The notes below the pieces were generated by a model that searched no databases, was not told the DNA's origin, and saw only the letters and a program-made list of their open reading frames with translations. Both the position numbers and the translations under genes were made by a program. This document shows positions 33,846 through 44,138 of a stretch of 64,000 nucleotides of DNA, piece after piece (position 1 is the stretch's first letter; every line of letters starts with the position of its first letter). The stretch is from a virus: the IMG/VR virus record IMGVR_UViG_3300029258_003380, positions 33,967-97,966 of that record. One strand, 5' to 3'.

Positions 33846-34196
33846 ATGCACGAAAACAGCCGTTATCGTTATTGTACAGTACTCGACTGGGGAGATATTG
33901 GTGGTACTGCCGGCGTCAAGTTATTGGACGAGCGCGAACCGTTTCGATTTAGAGATGAGTCGGACAATACTTTCTACACAGCGCGAGCTGGTGATACGTG
34001 GTGGGGTCTGGCGTGGAAATTCTTCAGATCCTTTCGAAATCCATCATTGTTGTGGTTTCTTCTGTGCGAGTATCAGCCAACACCCGTTGTCGATCCGACG
34101 ATTGCAATAGTTGGTGGCCAGCAAGTTGTCATTCCATCTGAGCGAGTTCTCAGAAATTATGTGTTTAGTCGCGAACAGCGGCGATATCACGCGTAG
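33846..34196 (+). CDS. LysM-domain baseplate adaptor
   Basis: 116 residues, one base after the previous stop. Residues about 42-92 make a LysM fold: YTARAGDTWWGLAWKFF, NPSLLWFLLCEYQPTP and GGQQVVIPS. In contractile tails a LysM domain links the tube to the hub and baseplate rather than acting on cell wall. Start ATG 33846 fits; another frame in this region is a shadow. Confidence 0.75.
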   Translation: MHENSRYRYCTVLDWGDIGGTAGVKLLDEREPFRFRDESDNTFYTARAGDTWWGLAWKFFRSFRNPSLLWFLLCEYQPTPVVDPTIAIVGGQQVVIPSERVLRNYVFSREQRRYHA

Positions 34197-34204
34197 GAGA
34201 TTTG

Positions 34205-35596
34205 ATGCCATACGGCGGTGCACAGGTGATCATTCAGCCAATCGACTTCGACGAAGGCGATGATACCTACTATGGGGACTACATGCAGATGGTGGAGTTC
34301 ATCCAGACGCGCCTACTTTCGATGAAGGTTGTGGACAGTGACCGTGGCAAGGACCGCATGTACTTGACCTTTCGCAATAACGATTATGCGATGGTGGATT
34401 CTCCTGTGTTTGCACGCGGGCAGAAGTTGTTTGTCACATGGGGCTGGCCTGGCAATATGGTGGTACCGCGTAGATTTATCGTCCAGAAAGTGAAGGGCGG
34501 TTCTGTTGTAACGATCAAAGCACACTGCCGCCTGGCGCTGCTTGATCAGGAGCGCAAGTATCGTTTTGAAGAGGGGATGACACACAGCGCGTTTGTTCGG
34601 ATGGTAGCAGAAGAATATGGATATAGCGGCACCTACCAATGGGTCGAGGAAACAAATGAAGAATGCGACATCACGCAAAACAATATTACCGACGGCCGCA
34701 TGTTGCACAAGTTGGCACGGCGCAACGGTTTTGTTTTCTATGTAGATGCCTCCGGATTGCACTGGCATGCACGCAACCTGAAGACAGAGCCCGTTCGTTG
34801 GTTTACGTATCGCAAGGACGAGGGCCGTGGTGACATCCTGGCCGAGCCAGCACTGGACATCAACATGACCAAGGGCATCTCCAAGGTTAAGGTAACCTAC
34901 CGAGATCCGGTTACCAAAGAATACGGGACAGTATTCGGAGGCCCAGACGATACGGAGATCCAGAGTCTTGGCGAAGAGACAGAGATGGGGAATCCTGATG
35001 ATCCAGAGCAGGGACGCAGGGCCGGCCGCATGACACGTGTCGATGTCCGGTGTGGCGGGGTAATGACTAAGGAAGAAGCGCAGAGGGATGCGAACGCCAG
35101 ATACTACGAGACAGCCAACAAAAGGTACAAAATGAGCGTGCCCGTTATTGGCGACAAGAAGATCGGCGCAAAGTTGCTGGTGGGATTTGCCGGCATCTCG
35201 GACATGTTGGACGGTCTTTACTATATCAACCAGGCCGAACACATTATAGAGAGCGGCAAGTGGGTCATTGATCTCAAGTGTCGAAAGAACGCTATCAATC
35301 GTCTAAAAACGGCCAAGTCTGCACGACGTGGAAAGAAAGAAGATAAAAACCCAAACGCTGTGGACATGGATGAGTCGGCTGTTGCTGAGATTCAGACCTT
35401 GAAAAAGACGATCACATTGACCACGGATCCTGCTGGCAACATTGTACCTGCGTACACCTTCACATCAGAGGATGGGAATTTCGTTGGACAGTTGTCAAAC
35501 CTAACTCCGGATCAGATTCTGGCGTTGGACGACCAAACACTGAATACACTTTACAACCTTGGCGGACAGTCCGCTGAGCCTGACTCTGGGATGTAA
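34205..35596 (+). CDS. baseplate hub protein (late control D/XkdQ-like)
   Basis: 463 residues from ATG 34205 (TAGGAGA just upstream). Homologous in pattern to gpD/XkdQ/gp27-type hub: YMQMVEFIQTRLLSMKVVDSD, LTFRNNDYAMVDSPVFARGQ, FEEGMTHSAFVRMVAEEYGY, CDITQNNITDGRMLHKLARRN and FVFYVDASGLHWHARNL, then strands that end at KWVIDLKCRKNAI. Forms a trimer that holds the spike. The C-terminal 100 residues are a poorly ordered tail. Followed by the spike gene as expected. Confidence 0.8.
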   Translation: MPYGGAQVIIQPIDFDEGDDTYYGDYMQMVEFIQTRLLSMKVVDSDRGKDRMYLTFRNNDYAMVDSPVFARGQKLFVTWGWPGNMVVPRRFIVQKVKGGSVVTIKAHCRLALLDQERKYRFEEGMTHSAFVRMVAEEYGYSGTYQWVEETNEECDITQNNITDGRMLHKLARRNGFVFYVDASGLHWHARNLKTEPVRWFTYRKDEGRGDILAEPALDINMTKGISKVKVTYRDPVTKEYGTVFGGPDDTEIQSLGEETEMGNPDDPEQGRRAGRMTRVDVRCGGVMTKEEAQRDANARYYETANKRYKMSVPVIGDKKIGAKLLVGFAGISDMLDGLYYINQAEHIIESGKWVIDLKCRKNAINRLKTAKSARRGKKEDKNPNAVDMDESAVAEIQTLKKTITLTTDPAGNIVPAYTFTSEDGNFVGQLSNLTPDQILALDDQTLNTLYNLGGQSAEPDSGM

Positions 35597-35601
35597 GCGA
35601 T

Positions 35602-36213
35602 ATGGTAGCTGACAACACAGGTTTTGAGGGCGACGGATTTGGCGGCAAGCGGTATTACGGCTTGTACATGGGCGAGGTCGTGGAGCGTGGAGATGGTGAT
35701 TTGCGCGGCCGTGTCCGTGTCAATATTCCAGGGTTGCTCGATGGAACTTCGGCATGGGCAGTGCCACGCGGTGGCGGCTCTTCACAGTGGGGATTTGTCG
35801 CCGTTCCTCCAATCGGTGCCGATGTGTATGTCCAGTTTATCAATGGAGACATAAATCGTCCCAGGTATGAACCTGCGGACTATGGAATTCGCGACGGGAA
35901 ACCGGAGATGTTCCCAGAACATGACGATCCCGATGTGATAGTTGGCGGTTTCGGTCCGTTTAGGGTAGTGATTGATCTGCGTAGTGACGAAGAGACAGGC
36001 GTAGCCCCTAGCTTGGTGATCAAGCAGGTAGCGACATTGTCCAACGGTAGCGAGACAGACACAGCGTGGGTTCGTCTTAGTGAGAATTCTGTTCAGGCGT
36101 ATGGCGATTCAGCGGCTCAAGTCACGTCTGGCGCGTTGACAGACATCGATAGTGAGGGTGATATTCAGGTAAAGGGGCGCAAGATAATGCCTCAAACACG
36201 GCCGATTAAATAA
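35602..36213 (+). CDS. baseplate spike protein, OB-fold (gpV/gp5 N-terminal-like)
   Basis: 203 residues. The OB-fold: YYGLYMGEVVERGDGDLRGRVRVNIPGL, FVAVPPIGADVYVQFINGDINRPRY are the standard segments. The C-terminal portion (about 115-203) is a beta-rich extension with repeats of short strands that probably form a needle. Pierces the outer membrane or cell envelope at contraction. No lysozyme domain. Confidence 0.85.
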   Translation: MVADNTGFEGDGFGGKRYYGLYMGEVVERGDGDLRGRVRVNIPGLLDGTSAWAVPRGGGSSQWGFVAVPPIGADVYVQFINGDINRPRYEPADYGIRDGKPEMFPEHDDPDVIVGGFGPFRVVIDLRSDEETGVAPSLVIKQVATLSNGSETDTAWVRLSENSVQAYGDSAAQVTSGALTDIDSEGDIQVKGRKIMPQTRPIK

Positions 36214-36321
36214 GGATTAGCAGGGCGTCCACTGTCGGGCGCACGAAACAGCGTGACTACTATGTCGCAGGAAGTGGAGAACGGGGAACCTGGGCTATTC
36301 TGGGCAACCTGAAACAATACT

Positions 36322-37098
36322 ATGGCGTTTCCACCGGAAGAACTTTGTTTTGATTTGCCGGAAATACCGGAACTGGAAGATATGTGCTTCCCCGGTGGGT
36401 TTTGTTTGTCTTATATCTGGGACGCCATTGATCAGATTCCGCACATGGCCGATGTGTCGCTGGACTTCTTCTCTCAAATAGGGCCGGCCATGGCTCCTTT
36501 GCAGCCGTTTTTCAGTTTGCTAGATACGGTCTTGGCAATCTTCCGCTGTGTCCAGGCCATTCCTGATGTGATCACTTCGCTGGATCCTTCCGAACTGCTG
36601 AATTGTATCCCTGCATTGGCCGAACTTGTGGACAAAATACTCAAGCTGATACCACAGTTGTCAATACCAAAGTTGGTAATAGCTGCGATCAAGAATCTGG
36701 CGCATTTGTTGCGTGCGATAGCAGCCGACTTGTTGTATCTCGAGAGCCAGTTGCAGCGCATCGCAGACATGATCGACCGCGCAGCTGACCTGAACGATGT
36801 CAAGATGAACGGCTTCCTAGTATGTGCCCAGGACACAATACAGGGTTCTGTAATGTCGACTGCGGAAGCACTTAAGGGAATTGGTCGCATCGTTTTACTG
36901 ATCAATATCATGATCGGCCTGTTTGGCGGCGAGGAAATACCTTGTTTCGGGGCACTTCTAGAAGACAACGTATCGGAAGGATTTGATGTCATAGTGGACC
37001 TTCTAACCACTTTGGCGGACGTGCTGGACATGATCGCAGACGCAATTCCTGATCCCGATCTTGCACTGACTCTCGCCATGGGAGATTTGAAATGCTAA
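36322..37098 (+). CDS. hydrophobic helical protein in baseplate block
   Basis: 258 residues. No strong ribosome site; ATG 36322 is the first possible in frame (an earlier in-frame ATG at 36262 is closed by TGA at 36310). Made of amphipathic and hydrophobic helices (CFDLPEIPELEDMCFPGG, LLDTVLAIFRCVQAIPDVI, IVLLINIMIGLFGGEEIPC) with eight or so Cys. Possibly a baseplate or membrane-active component. No family recognised; order between spike and gp25 suggests virion. Confidence 0.55.
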   Translation: MAFPPEELCFDLPEIPELEDMCFPGGFCLSYIWDAIDQIPHMADVSLDFFSQIGPAMAPLQPFFSLLDTVLAIFRCVQAIPDVITSLDPSELLNCIPALAELVDKILKLIPQLSIPKLVIAAIKNLAHLLRAIAADLLYLESQLQRIADMIDRAADLNDVKMNGFLVCAQDTIQGSVMSTAEALKGIGRIVLLINIMIGLFGGEEIPCFGALLEDNVSEGFDVIVDLLTTLADVLDMIADAIPDPDLALTLAMGDLKC

Positions 37099-37108
37099 GG
37101 TGGTTTTG

Positions 37109-37525
37109 ATGGTGCAGTTTAAAGAACAGTTTGGTCGAGGTATTGTGTGTCCATTCCAACGCGATGGCAAAGGGGACTTTGCCCACGACACGGGGATGCG
37201 CTTACTCAGGTCTGACATCGGTGAACTGGTTGGGATAATTGGTGCCTCGCCAACAGAACCGGGTGAGTTGCCGTGGGATCCAGACAGGGGCAGCCGGATT
37301 CGTTCATTGCGTCACAGGCGCTTGCATTTGGAAATGACAAGAGCATTGGCTGAGCAGTATACCGGCGCACCAATAACCAGGTATGAGCGAAGGGTGCGCC
37401 TCGGTCCTGTAACAGTCAACCGGGATACCGAGCGCACGTTGCGTATCAACCTGTCTTTCGCGCCAAAGTCGGCACAGACAGGGGAACTAGAAACGTTGCC
37501 ACTCTACGTGGACCAGGAGCAGTGA
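37109..37525 (+). CDS. gp25-like baseplate wedge protein
   Basis: 138 residues, AAGGTGG 5-10 bases before ATG 37109; GTG 37100 is less likely. gp25/IraD fold: KEQFGRGIVCPFQRDGKGDF, LLRSDIGELVGIIGASPTEPGELPWDPDRG, IRSLRHRRLHLEMTRALAEQY and ITRYERRVRLGPVTVNRD. In other contractile tails gp25 nucleates sheath polymerisation. Length typical. Confidence 0.88.
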   Translation: MVQFKEQFGRGIVCPFQRDGKGDFAHDTGMRLLRSDIGELVGIIGASPTEPGELPWDPDRGSRIRSLRHRRLHLEMTRALAEQYTGAPITRYERRVRLGPVTVNRDTERTLRINLSFAPKSAQTGELETLPLYVDQEQ

Positions 37526-37526
37526 T

Positions 37527-39056
37527 ATGACACTACTGCCGCCAAGCTATGATTACACAGACAAAGATTTCGCATCGATCCGCGACAGGACGTTCAACCT
37601 GATACGATCAGTGTTTACAGACTGGAGTGACGAGGCCGTGGCCAACTTCGGCAACGTTCTCGTAGAATCTTTTGCATGGATCATGGACGTCATCACCTTT
37701 TATCAGGACCAGCAGGCACGGGAGGGACGCATCGCGTTTGTCCAGTTGCGACGGAACATGATCGCCCTTTGCAAGTTGATCGGCTACGAACTACCGCCAG
37801 CAACGGCAGCTACAACAGATGTAACAATGACGATCACCAACGCATCGGCGTTGTCCGGGGTGGTAACGCCAGGAGCGACACCTGTTGTTGTACAGACCCA
37901 GAAGGTTACGGATCCGATCAAGGGCGAGATCCAAGGTCCAATTTCGTTCGACCTGTCGCTTGGTGAGACTTCCAAGATATTCCCATGGGAAAACAGCATA
38001 ACACAGACCCCATATGTGGTTGCATCCAATGGTCGTGCCGACATCGAGATATTGTTGCCGTTCGGGCCGTTCCTATGGGGCTCTGAGCAGGTATCCACAC
38101 CGACGCAGCCAGTATGGACCAGGGTGGATTCATTCTACAACAGCGGCCAAACTGATCTGCACTACCGCGTGCAAATTGATCAAAACGATAGAGCCACGGT
38201 TATTTTCGGCGATGGTCAGAACGGTACGATACCAGTGGGGAATATCACCACTGCATACAAGACTGGTGGCGGGATCTACGGCAACGTGGAATCTAACTCG
38301 TTGATAAAAGTGATCGGCACGTTTACTGACAGTTTTGGGAACACAGCCTACATGGAGTGCACAAACGTGTACGCAGCCCAGGATGGGACACCTCGAGAAG
38401 AAGTTGATGCGGCTCGTGTCAACGCCCCGGAATCGATACGTGCCATAAATCGCACAGTTGCCCGGGAAGACTTCGAGATCAATGCCAAACGTGCAGACGG
38501 CGTTGGGCGTGCCCTGATGCTCACCAGCAATGAAGATTCCGTGATCGGTGAGAACCGTGGCAAGTTATTTATTGTTCCAACATCTGGTGGCGTTCCCAGT
38601 TCGCTTCTTCTTCAGCAAGTAGAGGATATTCTCACCCTGCCGCCACCTGATGGGTATCCACACACGCTTACTTTCCAACTAGAAGTTCTGGCTGCCGTGT
38701 ACGAGACCGTTGATGTTAATTGCACGATCTGGTTGCGTGAGGGTTTTGTTCCAAGCGAAGTCAAGGCATCGATCGCAGACAATCTCGAAGACTACTTCGA
38801 GCCGATGCTTGCCAGTGGCGAGGCCAATCCTAATGTGGACTTTGGTTATTACTACAAAGATTCCACAGGAGCACCCGCCGGCGCAATACCGTGGTCTGAT
38901 GTGTTCAATGTTATACGTGACACAACTGGCGTGCGGAAGTTGGAGCACACTCTTCAATTGAACGGAGTCACGGACGATGTCCAGATCAATAACTGGGGAT
39001 TTCCTGCGATGGGCGCTCTGGTAGTCATAAATGGCGACACCGCAGGGGCGATATAG
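37527..39056 (+). CDS. baseplate J-like wedge protein
   Basis: 509 residues. J/gp6/XkdT pattern: DYTDKDFASIRDRTFNLIRS, SFAWIMDVITFYQDQQARE, AFVQLRRNMIALCKLIGYEL at the N-terminus, the central YRVQIDQNDRATVIFGDGQNG, PESIRAINRTVAREDFE and GRALML, and a C-terminal VYETVDVNCTIWLREGF unit. Forms the periphery of the baseplate ring. Follows gp25 as usual. Confidence 0.88.
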   Translation: MTLLPPSYDYTDKDFASIRDRTFNLIRSVFTDWSDEAVANFGNVLVESFAWIMDVITFYQDQQAREGRIAFVQLRRNMIALCKLIGYELPPATAATTDVTMTITNASALSGVVTPGATPVVVQTQKVTDPIKGEIQGPISFDLSLGETSKIFPWENSITQTPYVVASNGRADIEILLPFGPFLWGSEQVSTPTQPVWTRVDSFYNSGQTDLHYRVQIDQNDRATVIFGDGQNGTIPVGNITTAYKTGGGIYGNVESNSLIKVIGTFTDSFGNTAYMECTNVYAAQDGTPREEVDAARVNAPESIRAINRTVAREDFEINAKRADGVGRALMLTSNEDSVIGENRGKLFIVPTSGGVPSSLLLQQVEDILTLPPPDGYPHTLTFQLEVLAAVYETVDVNCTIWLREGFVPSEVKASIADNLEDYFEPMLASGEANPNVDFGYYYKDSTGAPAGAIPWSDVFNVIRDTTGVRKLEHTLQLNGVTDDVQINNWGFPAMGALVVINGDTAGAI

Positions 39057-39065
39057 GAGGCGATA

Positions 39066-42000
39066 GTGGCGCGGCCGATTAACAGATGGGATCCATCGGT
39101 AAATGTTGACATGATCGTCGCCGCGGCGGATGGCCCCCTTGTGATCGATGGAGCGGATGAGAGATGGCCTTTGTTTTGCCAGGAATGGATCCAGCCAGTA
39201 CTGTACAGTTTGTTTGATAAGGTAGGTTTCTCCGAAGAAGTACTGGTAGAGGACGGTGTGGACCCATTGCGTGGGCTCAGGGTTCGTGGATACCAGTACA
39301 TGCCGCCCAATATGGAATTCTTGGTTGCGGATCCCGTGAATGGAGAGCCACAGCCACTGGATGCTGCAGATACTTACAACGGTGAGAACTATCGTTACAT
39401 CAACGGTGGATACCGGATGTCACTGCGCGGCTGGATCGCATCGATGGGCCAGAATGCGCTCAACGTAGACATGCAGGTTCGTTGGGGCGATCCGAGTCAG
39501 CGCAATGTTGCAGATACAAGAGGCGCGTGGACAGGACTTCAGGCAGGTGTTTTTGATGGCCCAAGGTGGTTGACCGATCACTTGATGTACGCATTGCACG
39601 GTAAAAGACTCGGTGACGCATCGTGGGAATACCGTGGTGGACACGTAGACGACCCAGCGGGTGTGTTTACGCCGAATGAGACAGTGATATCCCCATGGGA
39701 CGGCGTAGATTCTGGTCGTGTTCGACTTTTAATATCCGGTGGTGCACCAGCGTGGACAGTAACCACACAAGCCTGGGATCCCTCCATCCCTGGCTGGGTG
39801 GACATAACGTCATCTGTTGTAAACCTTCAGAATCATGCGTTGCCAGGGTTGGAGGATATGTTGACCTTGGGTGGAGCGTTATTCCACGGTGCAACAAAGA
39901 TTTATCCAGGTGCTTTACCTCCGACACCTCCATACCAGGATACGTACTTTCGGCAAGTGTCGGTGTCTCAGTTTGAACCGTGGGTGTTGGACACAGGCAA
40001 CACAAACCTGCGTGAGGAAATGGCGCGTCTCTTGGAGATGGGTCTGGCACCCACGCCACCGTACATGCAACAGTTCCTTACGCGAACACCCGTGATTGAC
40101 GTGGTTCATTACACAAGTGGATCCTCTTATCTTTCGCCGGAAAAATTACGAGACTACGATGATGACGGCGGATGGGGTGTGCTATTTAACGAGGGCACCG
40201 CTCTTGGCATGTCGTCGGTGGAAGAACGTAAAATAATAGCGTTCACCCCCACTCTTGGAAAACACATGCCGATATGCCTGAGTGATGACATGGCATTTGG
40301 CGCTCAACTTCCGTTCAGTTACGTCGGACGCTACAAGTTCAAGGATATGGCATCGTGGGGTAGCGAGAGATGTATCGCCACGTTCGGCCCTATCGGGCAT
40401 CACTTAGGTCCACCATCCGCACCAAATGGCGGGATCGGAATTACATGGCGTGACTCCAATGGTGGTGAGCTTGTGCTCAAGTACTGGGATGGCGTAGCTC
40501 CAGCATTCTTGGAACTTACAGCGCCACTTCGTATGGATGAATATGACGAACGGGTTGTCGATGTTGCATTTAGTTGGACCGGTGATTTCGGATCGATGAT
40601 CAACAGGGACAATCGTGAATTGCGGATTGTCGTTGATGGTGTCACAAAGACAAGTGTTGTCTTCGATCCATTGCTTATAACAGCGACATGGTTGAGCACT
40701 ATCGGATCAGGCAATCCGATCACAGCGAGAAAAAGTTTTGTCGGTCACTGGTTTGGTGGCGCAACTTTCTATGAGCCTGCGAACGACACGGATATTCGCC
40801 ACGCATTCGATCCTGATGGAGAGGGTGGGTTCAACAACCCGTCATTCGAGACGGCCGCAGACTCTGGGCGTCCAGGTGAGGCTCAGGGATGGGAATGGCA
40901 ATCGTTCCAGGACATTGGCGGCTGGGCAGATTTCTCCGCGTATCGTGACGACCTTGCACAGTACCGATACGGCCGTGAGGGTTTCGAAGGAGGCTGGTTG
41001 CGTGCGTATTCCTGGGAATACCCTGATGAGGCTACCAGGTTGTTGGCAACAGGATTCACCGCGGACGACGTTGGGAAGGCGGCGTGGCAAACAGATGTCA
41101 ACCGCAACTACATTCTGACAAATCATTCGCCTATTACTTGGGTGGAGTCCACCGTTGGAGAGAACCAGGGTGCTACCGAGGATCTCCCAGCGGCGTTGCT
41201 CGCCGCGGCACTGTTCAATCCAGGTGTTGGGAACTACGATACGACACAGGAAATCTTTGCGCTGTGGGGGTTTCCACCTGGTGACGCTCCCACATATACC
41301 GGGCTGCCATGGATGGACGCTTACAATCTGATACCACCTTGTCAGGACACATTGGGACCATACACCGGGCCAACAGGCTTCGACGGTTGGTATGACCATG
41401 TATTTGGTACGAACCTAGACCCGTTATGCACAGAGAGTTTCGAGGAAGCGTGGGGCAATGATCCGCTGTCGACATCGGGTGGACAGCGGTGGTGTCCGGA
41501 TACTGCCCCGAACGGTGTGCTCAATGGTGCAGCGATCACATTCCCATTGAACATCCCGCCCAATGAGAATCAACTGGTAGTGATAACTGACATCAATGGA
41601 CCAGTCGTCTTTTCGCTTCCGTCCAACGACTATGCAGATATGGCCACACTGGTTTCAGATCTCAACGCCCAAGTTGCGCTGCATCTATCCGGCCTGGGGC
41701 TGGAGTTTGGAACGTGGGCTGATGGTGTAGAAGAGGGCCTTACTTTCGGATGGGACCATGTAACAAACGTTGCGATATGGTTTGGATTTGCTTCGCTCGA
41801 GTCGGACATGTTTCGTGATGCTCGAGTAGCATTAGGGCTCCGCACCTTTAGTCCTGGTGGCCATGCCACGGGAGTTGGAATACCTGCGTGGATATACTCA
41901 ACGTTGCCGGCAGGTATTGTTTCCACAGATAGAATTTTGTTGGACTCTTGGAGCGCCAACTCTTTCGCGTTGTACACTGACCCAGTGATTGGCCAGTGGA

Positions 42001-42218
42001 TCGCAGAAAACGATATGATCGCAGCCATTTTTGACACAGGTATCTCCGCTCCAACTATACTGGAACGGTACACGTTGCACGGATGGGTATCTCCATTGGC
42101 AACATGGATACCGGATTTGTCAGCGGTGGCTCTGACACAAGCAATGTTTGATGGCGGCACAGAACCGCTGGAACAGTTCGAGGCTACAGAATGGCCAGAC
42201 GAGCCGTTCCCTACGTAG
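39066..42218 (+). CDS. large beta-rich baseplate/tail protein
   Basis: 1050 residues, GTG start with a strong AGGAGG. Several beta domains. Residues about 400-560 look like a LamG/lectin-like sandwich (YVGRYKFKDMASWG, TWRDSNGGELVLKYWDG, AFSWTGDFGSMINRDNREL, RIVVDGVTKTSVVF). Residues 650-710 have LLATGFTADDVGKAAWQTD, a motif repeated in the protein at 45917. The end contains a unit like the sheath insertion (VVFSLPSNDYADMATLVSDL). The N-terminal 90 residues resemble tail wedge or peripheral baseplate proteins. Exact role unclear; placed between J and fibre genes. Confidence 0.6.
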   Translation: MARPINRWDPSVNVDMIVAAADGPLVIDGADERWPLFCQEWIQPVLYSLFDKVGFSEEVLVEDGVDPLRGLRVRGYQYMPPNMEFLVADPVNGEPQPLDAADTYNGENYRYINGGYRMSLRGWIASMGQNALNVDMQVRWGDPSQRNVADTRGAWTGLQAGVFDGPRWLTDHLMYALHGKRLGDASWEYRGGHVDDPAGVFTPNETVISPWDGVDSGRVRLLISGGAPAWTVTTQAWDPSIPGWVDITSSVVNLQNHALPGLEDMLTLGGALFHGATKIYPGALPPTPPYQDTYFRQVSVSQFEPWVLDTGNTNLREEMARLLEMGLAPTPPYMQQFLTRTPVIDVVHYTSGSSYLSPEKLRDYDDDGGWGVLFNEGTALGMSSVEERKIIAFTPTLGKHMPICLSDDMAFGAQLPFSYVGRYKFKDMASWGSERCIATFGPIGHHLGPPSAPNGGIGITWRDSNGGELVLKYWDGVAPAFLELTAPLRMDEYDERVVDVAFSWTGDFGSMINRDNRELRIVVDGVTKTSVVFDPLLITATWLSTIGSGNPITARKSFVGHWFGGATFYEPANDTDIRHAFDPDGEGGFNNPSFETAADSGRPGEAQGWEWQSFQDIGGWADFSAYRDDLAQYRYGREGFEGGWLRAYSWEYPDEATRLLATGFTADDVGKAAWQTDVNRNYILTNHSPITWVESTVGENQGATEDLPAALLAAALFNPGVGNYDTTQEIFALWGFPPGDAPTYTGLPWMDAYNLIPPCQDTLGPYTGPTGFDGWYDHVFGTNLDPLCTESFEEAWGNDPLSTSGGQRWCPDTAPNGVLNGAAITFPLNIPPNENQLVVITDINGPVVFSLPSNDYADMATLVSDLNAQVALHLSGLGLEFGTWADGVEEGLTFGWDHVTNVAIWFGFASLESDMFRDARVALGLRTFSPGGHATGVGIPAWIYSTLPAGIVSTDRILLDSWSANSFALYTDPVIGQWIAENDMIAAIFDTGISAPTILERYTLHGWVSPLATWIPDLSAVALTQAMFDGGTEPLEQFEATEWPDEPFPT

Positions 42219-42227
42219 GAGGACCAC

Positions 42228-42977
42228 ATGGGTCAACTTGATTGGAAAGACATCGGTGGCGCACTTAGTGTTGCGACTCTGGCACGTGGCGTGACTAACG
42301 GAATCGACAGGCCTCCGTCGTCGATAGCCAATGATTTTGTTTACGGGTACAATTCACTTGATGCGACAGTGACAGGGGCAGCCGGGAAGTATGTAGATCT
42401 CGCTGGGTTTACGCCTACAGGGTCGTTGCTGTCAGATCCCGATGGTGGGGGATCGATCCGAGGCTGTGTCAAGCGTGTAAGTTCACCCAACAATACGGGC
42501 ATGAGTCCTATGTTGTTTTTCTGTGGGCAGGGCGCGCCCGTATCGGTCAACGACTACGCGTACATTTTGGGCCTTTCGGACGCAGATCCGTATGAGATAG
42601 TCTTGGCGAAAGCTCAGCTCGTAAGTGGTCTTGTAGCCGATGATTCAAACGTAACCATACTGGGACGCTCATCCAGTCAATATGCGATGGGAGACGGGTT
42701 GTGGCACCATTTACGCTTGGATTCAATCGTACAACCAAACGGCGATGTATTGCTCAAGGTCTTTGAGAACGACCTGACCTTGCATCCAGTAGGAGATGCC
42801 CCGGACTGGCAGGCCATTCCTGGCATCCCTGCGAACGGTATAGTTGATGATGCACTTCAGATTCTGACGGGAACTCCGCCTCTTTGGGGTGGGTACGTTG
42901 GGTATGCATTCCAGGTGTCGGAATCTCTGAACAGGCGCGGTGCTTTTGACGCCATCGAGGCATATCGAGTTACCTAA
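42228..42977 (+). CDS. lectin-like beta-sandwich tail protein
   Basis: 249 residues, AGGAGGACC site. All-beta with an arrangement (GLWHHLRLDSIVQPNGDVL, LKVFEND and the later WGGYVGYAFQVSE) seen in concanavalin/LamG-like domains that bind sugar. One-base overlap with the next gene. Probably a fibre component; binding partner unknown. Confidence 0.5.
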   Translation: MGQLDWKDIGGALSVATLARGVTNGIDRPPSSIANDFVYGYNSLDATVTGAAGKYVDLAGFTPTGSLLSDPDGGGSIRGCVKRVSSPNNTGMSPMLFFCGQGAPVSVNDYAYILGLSDADPYEIVLAKAQLVSGLVADDSNVTILGRSSSQYAMGDGLWHHLRLDSIVQPNGDVLLKVFENDLTLHPVGDAPDWQAIPGIPANGIVDDALQILTGTPPLWGGYVGYAFQVSESLNRRGAFDAIEAYRVT

Positions 42978-44137
42978 TGATCACGTGGTTTGACAGATTG
43001 CGCGGTAGTGCCCAGGGCCGATGCGAGCCCGTTGGTTTCACTGCGCCAGATGGACAACACGTATTTGTGCTTGGTGGGGATAATGCTCTCGAAAGTGCAG
43101 TACTCCAGGGCGGCGATGCTTCCGTTCCAATATCTGGCGACTACACCGAGATTACCCAGGTCGTCGATCTAGCCGACTGGGATCTGGTTGCCGCGACGAT
43201 GGATACCATCGGTGTGCTCATGGGGCAGGCTCAACCGGCGCCAGGTTTTCCAAGTGACTATCCTGCACTGTGGCATTTCAACTATGACATCGGACTTCCA
43301 ACTGCACGCAATCTCGTATCCGGCGGCTTCGGCATGACGGATGTTGGGAATATTGAGGTTGCCAACGAATCCTATTCGCCGGTGTTGACGCGATGCCGAA
43401 AGGTTCCCGTATTAAGTTCATCGGCCCAACTGGTCGGAGCCAATACACCACAATGGTTCCCCGCGGCTCCGCTCGACAACTACACATTCCAGATGTGGGT
43501 GGATTTCGACGGCGTTGCTCATCCTACATCGTGGGGAGTTAGTCCGAATCTTTTCAGTTGTGTCGATGGCGCACCAAACGGTTTCGCTGCATCACTACAA
43601 GGAGCGTTCGGTCCAGGTGCTCACTCATGGATGTTGCAGATTGCACATCATTACGGTGCAACAACGGGGTCTATATTTCCTGGATTTACGTGGGACACTC
43701 CGAATCCTGAGTGGACATTGCTAACTGTCACATGGGACCGATTTGCGGCACCGTGGGATCGCTTGCTGCTGTACATCAATGGCAGTGTGGTACCGGTCTT
43801 GCCGTTTGCAATAGCAGTCAACTCCCCAATAGCTGCAGCGCCGGCCACGCCGATATATTGCGCTGACCCTAATCTGTGGGGAATGCTGGATGAGATGCGC
43901 ATGTTGGACGTCACTCTGACGCCGGCGGAGATTGCTGCCAGTTACGTCGCGTGCACATCCATGCCGACTCCAATCGACTATGCTTGGCGAATGCAAATAA
44001 TTATCAATGCGGAGGTGTACGCCGAACGTGTTATTGCACCCGATGAGCAGCGTAGATGGACAGATTTCAAAGCACCGGTACGAAATCTTAGTGGGCCTGC
44101 GGAAGTAAAATTCCGTCTCATTCTCGAGGAGGTTTGA
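42977..44137 (+). CDS. LamG/concanavalin-like tail protein
   Basis: 386 residues. Residues about 165-320 are a LamG-like jelly roll: DNYTFQMWVDFDGV, TLLTVTWDRFAAPWDRLLLYING, then LWGMLDEMRMLDVTLTPAEIAASY, the classic tail of the fold. The N-terminal 100 residues are distinct and beta-rich; the last 55 residues form another small domain. Likely receptor-binding or structural fibre unit. Confidence 0.6.
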   Translation: MITWFDRLRGSAQGRCEPVGFTAPDGQHVFVLGGDNALESAVLQGGDASVPISGDYTEITQVVDLADWDLVAATMDTIGVLMGQAQPAPGFPSDYPALWHFNYDIGLPTARNLVSGGFGMTDVGNIEVANESYSPVLTRCRKVPVLSSSAQLVGANTPQWFPAAPLDNYTFQMWVDFDGVAHPTSWGVSPNLFSCVDGAPNGFAASLQGAFGPGAHSWMLQIAHHYGATTGSIFPGFTWDTPNPEWTLLTVTWDRFAAPWDRLLLYINGSVVPVLPFAIAVNSPIAAAPATPIYCADPNLWGMLDEMRMLDVTLTPAEIAASYVACTSMPTPIDYAWRMQIIINAEVYAERVIAPDEQRRWTDFKAPVRNLSGPAEVKFRLILEEV

Positions 44138-44138
44138 T

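Noticed and set aside
33832-34110. Second reading frame over the LysM gene
   Set aside because: Overlaps a recognised LysM protein completely and has no domain or good start.
34313-35242. Minus-strand open frame opposite the hub gene
   Set aside because: Antisense to a well-supported hub protein; composition not protein-like.
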